Source: an archaeon (GTDB lineage: Archaea > EX4484-52 > GLR71). Taken from it: a stretch of 39,775 nucleotides of DNA. Under the pieces are notes generated by a model, which saw only the letters and a program-made list of their open reading frames with translations, did not search any database and was not told the DNA's origin. This document shows positions 27,415-36,423 of this stretch, one piece after another. The stretch's first letter is position 1. Every line of letters starts with the position of its first letter. Location: the NCBI GenBank assembly GCA_013138805.1, contig WTCA01000009.1:1-39775 (forward strand), read 5' to 3'. Both the position numbers and the translations under genes were made by a program.

Positions 27415-27885
27415 TTACCTTCCCCTTCCAAATTTCATGCCTTCATTGTCGCAGTTTCCATCACAGTCTGTATTGATGAAGTTATTTTGTGACATCTTTT
27501 GTCCCATAACCTGTCCCATTCCTTTGCCATGGCCAGTGCCGTCTCGTGGACCTTGTCCGTTATTCAGCCCGAGTTCTGCTCTTAATTCCGCAGCAAGTTC
27601 ATGGTCACCATTTTCTGCTGCTTCATGTGCCTGTGCAAAGATCTCAAAATTGCTTTCTGTCACAACATCTGCAACCCGAGGATGCCTTCCATTTTCAGTC
27701 ATAAGCTGATACCAGCTTTCATAGTCTGATGTCTCAAAAGCATTTTCCATAGTATCATGCCTTTCCTCATCACAGTATGGACCTTGTATGGATGGGTCTC
27801 CTCTGTAAGCGCTTGCAACTCCTGTTGAGACAATTATCCCAACAACCACAAGCACAGACAATCCAACTTTTGTCGCTTTTTTCAT
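27415..27885 (-). CDS. Secreted protein with Met/His/Gly-rich C-terminus, putative metal-binding
   Basis: Signal peptide MKKATKVGLSVLVVVGIIVSTGVASA; tail GTGHGKGMGQVMGQKMSQNNFINTDCDGNCDNEGMKFGRGR; SD GGAGGT 7 nt before ATG at 27885. Confidence 0.7.
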   Translation of the reverse strand: MKKATKVGLSVLVVVGIIVSTGVASAYRGDPSIQGPYCDEERHDTMENAFETSDYESWYQLMTENGRHPRVADVVTESNFEIFAQAHEAAENGDHELAAELRAELGLNNGQGPRDGTGHGKGMGQVMGQKMSQNNFINTDCDGNCDNEGMKFGRGR

Positions 27886-27946
27886 TTTATTTACCTCCAT
27901 GTCAAATTGATTCAATTGTTTCTTTTGACTTAAGATATCATATGGT

Positions 27947-28019
27947 TGAAACTATACATAATACTTTCTGAAACTATAATTCTTTAGATGAAACTGAGTT
28001 TCAATATGATGAAACTATA
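27947..28019. promoter_or_regulatory. Phased TGAAACT repeat array (putative operators)
   Basis: TGAAACTATA at 27947, 27969 and 28010, plus TGAAACT at 27989 within the palindrome GAAACT-G-AGTTTC (27990-28002); spacings 22, 20, 21 bp. Confidence 0.75.
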
Positions 28020-28068
28020 AAAAATTATAGGTGTGTCTTTATATATTTTGGACAATAGACTATTGTCT

Positions 28069-28626
28069 ATGGTCTTGGATTATAATAGAAAACTTATCCT
28101 CGGTATTGGAATAATAATATCATTCGCTTTGCTGATGATATCAATCAGCATCTATTTCAATTTCCAGCATGATCTTAGAGAACAATCAAGACTTGATCCT
28201 GATATGATTGATAGCATGACAACGGAACAGATTAAAGAATTTATAGTAGAACAAAGAAAGACGCAGCCCGTATTCCACAGTTATTATCTTTTGCCTTTCA
28301 TAGGTTTTATTGGCCTTCTTGTTGGGACTGTAGTGTTCTATATCATGTCAGATAAAGTGGTGCAGCAGAGGCAGACATTGACTAGCAACACAAAGATAAT
28401 CCTTAATTTCCTGACACCTCCTGAAAGAAAAGTGATAGAGACGCTTTTAGAGAATGATGGAAAGGTCCAGCAATATGAATTGTCCCGTCTGCCAGATCTG
28501 AACAAGGTAAAGACACACAGAATCTTATTGAACCTGGAGCAAAAAAAGATTATTCATAAAGAAAAGCTTGGAAAGATAAACAAGATTGTTCTTGACAAGG
28601 AATTGTATGATGCTCTTAAGAATTGA
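28069..28626 (+). CDS. Membrane-anchored winged-helix transcriptional regulator
   Basis: TM1 LILGIGIIISFALLMISISIYF, about 45-residue extracytoplasmic loop, TM2 LLPFIGFIGLLVGTVVFYIM, cytoplasmic wHTH LTPPERKVIETLLENDGKVQQYELSRLPDLNKVKTHRILLNLEQKKII. ATG 28069 preferred over GTG 28033. Confidence 0.75.
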   Translation: MVLDYNRKLILGIGIIISFALLMISISIYFNFQHDLREQSRLDPDMIDSMTTEQIKEFIVEQRKTQPVFHSYYLLPFIGFIGLLVGTVVFYIMSDKVVQQRQTLTSNTKIILNFLTPPERKVIETLLENDGKVQQYELSRLPDLNKVKTHRILLNLEQKKIIHKEKLGKINKIVLDKELYDALKN

Positions 28627-28694
28627 ATCTTTGATTATGGTTTACATCAGCAAGTGCATATCTGTCAAAGCTAAAGTCTAGAAAAACATGACAT

Positions 28695-29072
28695 CTATTC
28701 AATTATGAATACCTTTATCGCTTCAAGATGTCTTTGCACATCGTCCAGCCTGCCATCTTTGCAATATCCCCAAATATGGCTGAATTCATATGTTTCTGCC
28801 TTAAGATAGCTTTGTTCTCCCTCTAAAATTATTCCATGATCACTGAATATTATAGGTTCTATAGAATCATCTCGCCTGAGAACATTTGTTAAATCAGATC
28901 TGTCCCAAGATTTTATAGGGGTTGATGTTAGATTCTCTACCGGAATAAGCACAAGGCTGTCCTTGTATTTATTATAGTCTCCATAAATATTTAGAGGAAA
29001 TGTTGTTATATCCATTTGTCTAAGTTCATCTAATATATGCTCTTTATTCAGGTGTATCGGTTCTGTAGACAT
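28695..29072 (-). CDS. Hypothetical protein
   Basis: 125-aa ORF, no recognised domain. Confidence 0.55.
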   Translation of the reverse strand: MSTEPIHLNKEHILDELRQMDITTFPLNIYGDYNKYKDSLVLIPVENLTSTPIKSWDRSDLTNVLRRDDSIEPIIFSDHGIILEGEQSYLKAETYEFSHIWGYCKDGRLDDVQRHLEAIKVFIIE

Positions 29073-29164
29073 AGGTGTTATAATTGCTATAAACTTTATA
29101 TTATTTTGTCATATGAAAATATTCAATACATCGCTGATATAAATTCCCATAATCAAATATCTTT

Positions 29165-29911
29165 ATGGAAATATTTATCCAGATCATTACAACCTTCCTT
29201 ATAGGCGTATTCGCAAGTTTCATAGGAGCAATAGCAGGAGGTGGAGGCCTAATTTCAATACCTTTCCTGATCTTTCTCGGCCTCCCCCCACAGGTGGCGA
29301 TAGCGACAAACAAGTTGGGAGGTGCCGGACTAAGCTTGGGTGCAGCAGCCAAATTCTGGAAAGAAAAAAAGATAATCTGGAAAGCAGTAATGCCTCTATG
29401 CCTGATAGGCATCATTGGCGCATACCTCGGAGCGAACATCCTGCTGAATATTGACCAGGCAATCCTGTCAAAGATGGTCGGCTTCATGCTGCTGATACTT
29501 CTGCCTCTGACACTGCTGAAAAAAGACATAGGCCTGAAACAAAAAGACACAAGACCTATCGATAAAGGGGTAGGGTATGTCCTCTTTTTCTTCCTGATGG
29601 TCTTCGGCGGTTTTTTCGGAGGAGGGGCAGGAACACTGATGTTTTACATCCTGATGTACTTCTTCGGCTTCACAATAATCCAGTCAAATGCCACAAGCAT
29701 AATCCCCTGGTTTGTAATGTCTATTACATCCCTGATAATTTTCATAATCAACGGCATCGTGGTCTATCAGGTAGGCATATCTCTTTTCGCAGGTATGCTC
29801 ATAGGTGGATACCTTGGCGCGCAAACAGCAGTAAATAAAGGCAACAGATGGGTAAAAATAATATTCCTTGCAGTTGTTCTTGCTTCAGCGGTAAAGATAC
29901 TGTTTTTCTGA
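29165..29911 (+). CDS. TauE/SafE family transporter (DUF81)
   Basis: GAIAGGGGLISIPFLIFLGLPPQVAIATNKLGG and GGFFGGGAGTLMFYILMYFFGFTIIQSNATS repeat signatures. Confidence 0.92.
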   Translation: MEIFIQIITTFLIGVFASFIGAIAGGGGLISIPFLIFLGLPPQVAIATNKLGGAGLSLGAAAKFWKEKKIIWKAVMPLCLIGIIGAYLGANILLNIDQAILSKMVGFMLLILLPLTLLKKDIGLKQKDTRPIDKGVGYVLFFFLMVFGGFFGGGAGTLMFYILMYFFGFTIIQSNATSIIPWFVMSITSLIIFIINGIVVYQVGISLFAGMLIGGYLGAQTAVNKGNRWVKIIFLAVVLASAVKILFF

Positions 29912-29917
29912 AGACTC

Positions 29918-30280
29918 TTACTTGCAGTACTCAACCAATTCACTAATATCAATAACTTTGGAAATTAGAGCCTGTGCCGAAAAGTCTTCAATCTCATGCA
30001 AGGCGATAAGCTCTTTTTTTCTTGCATATGCATATGCGATTTCCATAGCAACAGTCTTTCCTATGTGCCCTTCTACCGCATAGATATATACTATATCTGA
30101 TCTGTCTATCTCTTTAAAAGCCCTTAACAAAGCAGACTTTTCGCTTTCTAAACTATCCTCTTGAGTATTGTCCCACTTTCCAGCAGTCGCGACATTGATA
30201 TTATTGTTTTTTAAGACAAGAACTGATTTTTCTATATCATCAAAAAACTTTCTGCTTCCTGCAAGGAAAACTGATTTCAT
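29918..30280 (-). CDS. Nucleoside 2-deoxyribosyltransferase-like fold protein
   Basis: VFLAGSRKFFDD...EIDRSDIVYIYAVEGHIGKTVAMEIAYAYARKKELIALHE. Confidence 0.6.
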   Translation of the reverse strand: MKSVFLAGSRKFFDDIEKSVLVLKNNNINVATAGKWDNTQEDSLESEKSALLRAFKEIDRSDIVYIYAVEGHIGKTVAMEIAYAYARKKELIALHEIEDFSAQALISKVIDISELVEYCK

Positions 30281-30379
30281 AATACAATAAAGGTTATTAT
30301 ATTATTTAAAATGTTTGATTCAATAATATCCATCAACCCCTCCCAATATATATTTAAATCACATAGAACAAATCCACTC

Positions 30380-31042
30380 ATGAACCCCTTAGACAAATCA
30401 AACATAAAAGCCATAATCTTCGACCTTGACGGCACCCTTATTGACTCCTCAGAAATCTATTTTAAAGCAATAAATCACATACTGTCAAAATTCAGCATAT
30501 CTTGCACAATGGAAGAGATGATGGTCCATTGCGGTGCTCCTGCCGAAGACATATACATATACTTCCTCAAAGAACAAGGCGTCTATGACCCGTCAAGAAA
30601 AGAAGAGCTAAAGAAAGAGTTTGACGAAAAGTTCAGAGAACTTCTCAAAGACAAAGACATCTTCCCGGAAGATTCGAAAAAAGCCCTGATAAAACTAAAA
30701 AAGAAAGGATACACATTCGCCATGGGTACAGGAGCGACAAGAATATCAACAGTATCTATGGTCCCAAAAGACATATTGCTGCTTTTTGATGCCGTAGTCA
30801 CCTGCGACGATGTCACAAACCCGAAACCAGACCCTGAGACTTTCCTCAAAGCATCAGAAGATATAATGACACCCCCCACAAAATGTATAGTCATAGGTGA
30901 CGGAAGACACGATCTCATCGCCGCAAAAGAAGCAGGTATGGGATTCATACTGTTAAGGAACGACCACAACAGGGATTTTGACCCTGATGGCTGCTGCATT
31001 TGCGAGATAAACAGGATGATTGACCTTACCAATATTCTCTGA
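30380..31042 (+). CDS. HAD-superfamily hydrolase
   Basis: IIFDLDGTLIDSSEIYF, GTGATR, KPDPETFLKA, CIVIGDGRHDLIAAKEAGM. Confidence 0.92.
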   Translation: MNPLDKSNIKAIIFDLDGTLIDSSEIYFKAINHILSKFSISCTMEEMMVHCGAPAEDIYIYFLKEQGVYDPSRKEELKKEFDEKFRELLKDKDIFPEDSKKALIKLKKKGYTFAMGTGATRISTVSMVPKDILLLFDAVVTCDDVTNPKPDPETFLKASEDIMTPPTKCIVIGDGRHDLIAAKEAGMGFILLRNDHNRDFDPDGCCICEINRMIDLTNIL

Positions 31043-31077
31043 CAGCCTGACAAAGAAATAAAAAGATATGCCACAAG

Positions 31078-31500
31078 ATGAGTCCTATGGATGAGAAAGA
31101 TTACGCCAAGATGCTTGACTCAGCAATAGAACAGCTCCCTGAAGTATCAGACAAGACTGAGAGGTTTGAGATGCCTGTCCTGAAAGTATTGATCATAGGC
31201 AACAAGACAGAGATAGTCAATTTCTCCGCAGCATCAAAGCATATACGCCGCGACGATAAAGAGCTTCTGAAATACATGTCAAAAGAGCTTGCGACTTTCG
31301 GAGAGCTTTCCGGAGGCAAGGCAAGTTTCATAGGCAAGTTCGGTTCTATTGCAATAAATGACAAGTTCAAAAAATATGTAAACTCCTTTGTCCTCTGCAA
31401 CGAATGCGGCAAGCCGGACACCAGTGTTGTGAAATCAGCAAGGCAGGAATTCCTCAAATGTGAGGCATGCGGCGCAAAAAGGCCAATCGCAAAAAGCTAG
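31078..31500 (+). CDS. Translation initiation factor aIF2 subunit beta
   Basis: ELATFGELSGGKASFIGKFGSIAINDKFKKYVNSFVLCNECGKPDT...FLKCEACGAKRPI. Confidence 0.95.
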   Translation: MSPMDEKDYAKMLDSAIEQLPEVSDKTERFEMPVLKVLIIGNKTEIVNFSAASKHIRRDDKELLKYMSKELATFGELSGGKASFIGKFGSIAINDKFKKYVNSFVLCNECGKPDTSVVKSARQEFLKCEACGAKRPIAKS

Positions 31501-31528
31501 TTGCAAAATACCTTTAAAAAAGGTTTTC

Positions 31529-31825
31529 ATGATGTTTATTCTCAAGATACATAAGGCTGATAATAGTCAGGTAGTATCAGTCTGCGACAGTGACATTGTC
31601 GGAAAGGTATTTGAAGAGAAAGGCATTGTCCTTGACATATCAAAATCCTTCTACAGCGGCAAAGAGAAAGCGATAGATGACGTAATATCAGCCATATCAG
31701 CCTCAGGTTCCGCGATAATTATAGGAAATACCATAACTGCAGAGCTTGAAAAAAGAGGCATCATCTCTGAAAGCCACATATCATCAATAGCTGGCCAAAG
31801 ATACGCCATGATATTTAGGCTCTGA
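31529..31825 (+). CDS. DUF424 family protein
   Basis: MMFILKIHKADNSQVVSVCDSDIVGKVFEEKGIVLDISKSFYSGK...GNTITAELEKRGIISESHISSIAGQRYAMIFRL, between aIF2-beta and NMD3. Confidence 0.8.
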   Translation: MMFILKIHKADNSQVVSVCDSDIVGKVFEEKGIVLDISKSFYSGKEKAIDDVISAISASGSAIIIGNTITAELEKRGIISESHISSIAGQRYAMIFRL

Positions 31826-31888
31826 ATCCACTCAACAGCCAAATCAGACCGGCAACATATTTAAAAACAAAAGATAAAACCGATTATT

Positions 31889-32599
31889 ATGATGAGAAAA
31901 TTCTGCCCCAAATGCGGCAAAGATACAGATGAGCTTATAGGAAAACTATGTCCTGACTGCCACAGCTCAACCGGCAGACCGAAAAAGTCACTTCTTCCGC
32001 CATCAGTTAAGATAGACCTGTGCAAATGCACAAAAGTCCGTTTCAAGAACCGATGGAACCATTATCCCACCCTGAAAGATGCTGTAATGTCTGCAATAAA
32101 GAACTCATCAAAATTCCCAAAAGGTATGCAGATAGAAATAACGCTTCCTGAAGGCCGTACTCTTGAAGGCAAAGTATCACTTCCAATGACAGTAACGCTA
32201 AGAGATAGTGAAGGGAATGCAACAGAAAGCAGTATGGATGCGATAATTACTCCTATGTGCTGCCCTGTATGCTCAAGGAAATTTGGCGGCTATTATGAAT
32301 CAATCATCCAGTTGAGAGGCGATGACAAAGATATAAAAGACATTCTTGCATACTTGGAAAAAAGGACAGGCCAGCAGAACAGGAAAGAAGACAGCATATT
32401 CATAACAAAGAGCGAGAAGAAGCCGGGATGCATAGATGTCTATATGAGCTCAAACAAGTTCGCCAAAAAGCTGTCAAGGGAAGTGTGCTCGCTTTTCAGC
32501 ATAGCAGATCACAAGGAATCCGTTTCAGACTACGGCACAAAAGATGGCAAAGAGTTAAAAAGAGTTACGTATTTATTAAGGTGTAAGCAAAATATATGA
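31889..32599 (+). CDS. nmd3: NMD3-related protein
   Basis: FCPKCGKDTDELIGKLCPDCH; TPMCCPVCSRKFGGYYESIIQLRG; adjacent to aIF1A. Confidence 0.88.
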   Translation: MMRKFCPKCGKDTDELIGKLCPDCHSSTGRPKKSLLPPSVKIDLCKCTKVRFKNRWNHYPTLKDAVMSAIKNSSKFPKGMQIEITLPEGRTLEGKVSLPMTVTLRDSEGNATESSMDAIITPMCCPVCSRKFGGYYESIIQLRGDDKDIKDILAYLEKRTGQQNRKEDSIFITKSEKKPGCIDVYMSSNKFAKKLSREVCSLFSIADHKESVSDYGTKDGKELKRVTYLLRCKQNI

Positions 32600-32951
32600 C
32601 GGAGATGATATTATACCACCTCGTAAATTTTTCAAGAAGAAGAAAAAACCGGCTTTTGACCCGTCAATACCGATAAGGCTCAGGCTTCCAAGGACTGGTG
32701 AAGTCTTAGGCGTGATAGACCAGAGGCTGGGTTTCGGAAAGACAAGAGTTATCTGCGCAGACAAGTTAGTAAGAGTATGCCGCGTCCCCGGCAAGCTAAG
32801 GCGGTCAGTATCAACTTATGAAGGCAATTTCTGCATAGTGAGACCCTGGGAAGTCGAGAGCGACAGAAAAGGTGACATAATCTACACTTACACAAGACAT
32901 CAGGCAGAATTGATGCATACAAAAGGTTATCTTAAGGATTTAGAGTCGTGA
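32596..32951 (+). CDS. Translation initiation factor aIF1A (frame interrupted near the N-terminus or non-canonical start)
   Basis: Open frame 32580-32951 reads ...DGDDIIPPRKFFKKKKKPAFDPSIPIRLRLPRTGEVLGVIDQRLGFGKTRVICADKLVRVCRVPGKLRRSVSTYEGNFCIVRPWEVESDRKGDIIYTYTRHQAELMHTKGYLKDL. The only well-placed ATG (32596, overlapping the nmd3 TGA) is in another frame. Confidence 0.85.
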
Positions 32952-32989
32952 TTATTTTCTTTTTCATCTGATCTTATTTATTTGATTTT

Positions 32990-33085
32990 TTTGCTTTGTT
33001 TATAATTTTTATAAATATCTTGAGTCCTAATTTTTTATGTTAAATAAAATAAATCAATAAAAAAAAGAAAGAAAAAAGAGTGGAT
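32990..33085. terminator. T/A-rich convergent intergenic region, possible bidirectional terminator
   Basis: Oligo-T and oligo-A tracts between convergent aIF1A (+) and the lipoprotein gene (-). Confidence 0.35.
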
Positions 33086-33817
33086 TTATTTCCACAACCA
33101 CCCGATAAGACCTTTGCTTTTCTTCTCACTCTGTGCCAGCTGCTCAAGTCTTGCCTGCTCCTGCTCCATGTTATTGATCTGTTCCTGCATCATTGCCTTG
33201 ACTTCAGAATCACAGTCGCAATCATCTTTTAGCTGCTTAAGCTCCTGTATATTCTCCCTGTTCTGGATTGTCTGCCTCTCAAGATCTCCGGCCGCTTCAG
33301 CATCGCCGCCTGTAAACATTCTTGATAAATATCCTTTGCTCTCAATCTTCTCTTCAGACCTTATTGTGGACTGCACAGAATTATTGAACTCTCTTGCAAT
33401 CTCTGAGATTCTGGCCCCTTTGCTGCCAGCCAGATTTTCCATCGCAAGCAATGAATGCACTGCAGTCCTTACCTTGTTCTGGTTCTGATAGATATTCTGT
33501 TGTTTTTCATTCAAACCGGCCATCTCCTGGCTCATCTCTTGCTGCTTTTGCTGTATCATCTCTCTCAATGCATCCGCATTCCTGGCCAGACCAGTCTGCT
33601 TGGATGAATCAGCATCCATACCTGCCTGCCCGGAATTATCCTGGTCAGGGCTTGCATTCCCACTCTCTGATATATGTATAAGCTCTGGGCTGCCTGGACT
33701 CACACCAGCATTTCCATCCTCGCTGCCGTTGCTGCCAAACAGGGTAGGCTCAGGTGCAAAAGCACAGCTGCTCATCAAGACCAGTGCCAAAGTCAGAAAA
33801 ACAATATTTTTCATCAT
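33086..33817 (-). CDS. Putative secreted lipoprotein with Gln-rich coiled coil
   Basis: Signal peptide with lipobox-like LMSSC; Ser/Gly/Asp-rich linker; long heptad-rich Q-rich segment. Confidence 0.7.
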   Translation of the reverse strand: MMKNIVFLTLALVLMSSCAFAPEPTLFGSNGSEDGNAGVSPGSPELIHISESGNASPDQDNSGQAGMDADSSKQTGLARNADALREMIQQKQQEMSQEMAGLNEKQQNIYQNQNKVRTAVHSLLAMENLAGSKGARISEIAREFNNSVQSTIRSEEKIESKGYLSRMFTGGDAEAAGDLERQTIQNRENIQELKQLKDDCDCDSEVKAMMQEQINNMEQEQARLEQLAQSEKKSKGLIGWLWK

Positions 33818-33932
33818 ACCACTTCCATTATTTTTAATAATTAATACATTGGTTTTATCAATATATATGTTTATATCACAGTCGTTGTTTTTTAGATTCC
33901 TTTTTAAATAGATTAGGCAATATATTTTCTAT

Positions 33933-34652
33933 ATGGCACGCCAGAAGATAGAGAAGGACAGGAAGATATTTGAAGATGTATTTGATACACCGACCATAAG
34001 ATCTCTTGAGACAATGATAGCCAAGAAGAAGATATCAAGGATTGCAGGTGTAATAAAATCAGGCAAGGAAGGCCAGGTCCACCTGGGCTTCAATCAGGAA
34101 GGAGAACCGATAATCATAAAGATATATCTCATAGAGACCTCAAGCTTCCAAAAGATGGCAGACTATATCAAAGGCGACCGCAGGTTTTACAACATAGGAA
34201 CCGACAAGAGACGCCTGGTCTATGCCTGGTGCGCAAAAGAGTACAGGAACCTTATGAAATCCTATGATTGCGGAGTGTCAGTCCCAAAACCTATTGCCTT
34301 CGCAAACAATGTCCTTGTCATGGAACTGATAGACGAGAAAGACATGCCGGCCCCTCAGCTGTCAGACACAGAGGTAGAGAACCCGAAAAAGATGTTTGCA
34401 ATGATTCTTGAACAGATGAAAATGCTATACTTCAAAGCCAATCTTGTCCATGCGGACCTGAGCGAGTACAATATCCTTGTAAAAGACGGAAAACCGATCC
34501 TGATAGATATGGGCCAGTCAGTCCTCCTCAAGCACCCGATGGCGGGAAAGTTTCTTGAGCGAGATGTAAGAAACATAGTCAACTTCTTCAATAAGAAGAG
34601 ATTAAATCTTGACCCTAAAAAAATCTTAAAGCAGTTTGAGAAGAAATTATAG
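33933..34652 (+). CDS. rio1: RIO1-type serine protein kinase
   Basis: ISRIAGVIKSGKEGQVHLGF, IIIKIYLIETSSF, LVHADLSEYNILV, ILIDMGQSV. Confidence 0.95.
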   Translation: MARQKIEKDRKIFEDVFDTPTIRSLETMIAKKKISRIAGVIKSGKEGQVHLGFNQEGEPIIIKIYLIETSSFQKMADYIKGDRRFYNIGTDKRRLVYAWCAKEYRNLMKSYDCGVSVPKPIAFANNVLVMELIDEKDMPAPQLSDTEVENPKKMFAMILEQMKMLYFKANLVHADLSEYNILVKDGKPILIDMGQSVLLKHPMAGKFLERDVRNIVNFFNKKRLNLDPKKILKQFEKKL

Positions 34653-35111
34653 ATTCTTATAAATGAAATCCCATATCTTGTTTATTTCAGAATACTCTTC
34701 CGTTACCAGTTCATAGAACCTCTTTGCATCGTCTTCAGTTTCAAAATTAATCCCGACAACTGCAATGTCCTGGTTGATATAGGGTTGTTCACTATGTATT
34801 TTCTTGCCATATTGTGCTATCGCTTCTGATATTGCTGTTTCTACCCTGAGAGGATTGTCCCTGTGTGTAAGAAGGTAAGGGTGAGCAGCAAATTTTATAT
34901 CATAAGAGGGTATCTTTATGTTATTAACTTTCATACTTATTAACAAAAGTTCAATATCGCCTTTATAATTATCATCAACCTTGCAGCCGAGCATGTCCAA
35001 GACTTCTTTATAATCTTCATGAGTTACCATTACTGAATCTGTATCTATAGAGCCATCCTTAAGAAATGTACCGCCTAATACTTCCCAAACTTTTCCGTAA
35101 TCTTCAACCAT
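34647..35111 (-). CDS. Hypothetical protein
   Basis: 154-aa ORF, no recognised domain; stop overlaps the rio1 end. Confidence 0.55.
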   Translation of the reverse strand: MVEDYGKVWEVLGGTFLKDGSIDTDSVMVTHEDYKEVLDMLGCKVDDNYKGDIELLLISMKVNNIKIPSYDIKFAAHPYLLTHRDNPLRVETAISEAIAQYGKKIHSEQPYINQDIAVVGINFETEDDAKRFYELVTEEYSEINKIWDFIYKNL

Positions 35112-35199
35112 ACACTATTTATAAGAAATAAACTTTAAATCTTTTTCCGCCCATTATCTAAAAATAGATTATGCACCCACGTTTATGTCTTGTTATTAT

Positions 35200-36303
35200 T
35201 CACCCGTTGACCTTCCCCTTAAATTTCTCCATAAAAGTATCAAAATCCTTCTTTGACACGACAGCACCTGCAGCCTTCTTGTGCCCGCCCCCGACACCCT
35301 CAAGACCGGAAAGAGACGTACGTATAATAGAATCAAGATCAAAATCCCCCGACTGATTACGAAGTGACATGGATACAGAATTAGTTTTCTCCTCAACCAC
35401 CACAATGACATCCTTATAATATTCATCCTTGGCAGATATGATTGTAGAGACTTTTGACTTGATAGGATATTCTGATGACATGACAAGCATCCTGATACGC
35501 CCGTCCTTCTCGCTCTTCTCGTCAAACATCCTGACAGTCTTCTTGACATCAATATTGATCATCTCATATTTCTCATACAACGTCTTGACATCCTTGTTTG
35601 CAAGGTCAAGAAAATCCCTCGGGCTGTCAACTTCAAGAAGAACTTTTGTCGCAAGCTCTGCTCCCTGGTATGACGCCCATGACGGTGCCGAACCGATTAT
35701 CTTTCCCACAAGCCCGAAAGTAGTGTCAAAAAGCTTCCTGTTGTCAATATCTTTCTTCTCAAAAAGCTCAGGATACTTTTTCATGCATTTTTCAATCAGA
35801 TCTTTCCTCTCAGATGCCCCGAAATCTTCAATAGTGCCCACAGCAGCAATCCAGAGATTCTCCTCAAAATCAGTAATCCTCATGCATAAGTCATATATGA
35901 AAGCAGAGCACGGCATAGTCTTGCCGTCAAGCTGCGGGTTGATATATACGCATCCTTCAGGGAACTTATAATCAGGAACCACATGATGGTCTATCATCAG
36001 GCATTTTACCCCCTCTTCATCAAAAACATGCGCAGACTTGTCAAGCCCTCCGGCAAAGTCGCAGGTGATAACAACATCAGGCTTTTCAGAAAGTATATCT
36101 TTCATAAGATCGTCAGATATGCTCGGTGATCCGCGCGTGCTGAAATTAAATATCTGGTTGTTTGTCCCGACCTTCTTCAAAAGCCTTATCATAAGAGCGG
36201 CAGAGCACGACCCGTCAGAATCATCATGTGACACGACAGCAACCCTCTTCTTTTTGATATCCTTCAAAAAAAGTACAGCCTTTTCAATATCATTTTTAAG
36301 CAT
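35200..36303 (-). CDS. DHH/DHHA1 family phosphoesterase (RecJ-like)
   Basis: VAVVSHDDSDGSCSAALMI, CDFAGG, MIDHHVVPD, C-terminal GVGGGHKKAAGAVV. Confidence 0.9.
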   Translation of the reverse strand: MLKNDIEKAVLFLKDIKKKRVAVVSHDDSDGSCSAALMIRLLKKVGTNNQIFNFSTRGSPSISDDLMKDILSEKPDVVITCDFAGGLDKSAHVFDEEGVKCLMIDHHVVPDYKFPEGCVYINPQLDGKTMPCSAFIYDLCMRITDFEENLWIAAVGTIEDFGASERKDLIEKCMKKYPELFEKKDIDNRKLFDTTFGLVGKIIGSAPSWASYQGAELATKVLLEVDSPRDFLDLANKDVKTLYEKYEMINIDVKKTVRMFDEKSEKDGRIRMLVMSSEYPIKSKVSTIISAKDEYYKDVIVVVEEKTNSVSMSLRNQSGDFDLDSIIRTSLSGLEGVGGGHKKAAGAVVSKKDFDTFMEKFKGKVNG

Positions 36304-36423
36304 ATCTTTTTTTTGCAGCGTACATTTTTAAGCCTTTGCCGACCCAATACATTTAAAACCTTTTGCCATAATTATTATTTGTCCGGCTGCTGTTTACACC
36401 CGGCATCTTTTGGTGCTTTGGAT

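Noticed and set aside
27947-28019. CRISPR-like array from repeated TGAAACT
   Set aside because: Repeats are only 7-10 bp with about 12-bp gaps, inside a divergent promoter; far too short for CRISPR.
30583-31074. 163-aa minus-strand ORF
   Set aside because: Antisense to the HAD hydrolase; Ser/Phe-biased composition.
32712-32951. GTG start for aIF1A as given in the ORF track
   Set aside because: Would remove the conserved first OB strand (IRLRLPRTGEVLG), which is clearly encoded in the same frame upstream.
32990-33085. Possible ncRNA in the AT-rich gap
   Set aside because: Only homopolymer A/T tracts between convergent genes; better explained as a terminator region.
35429-35971. 180-aa plus-strand ORF
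   Set aside because: Antisense to the DHH phosphoesterase.
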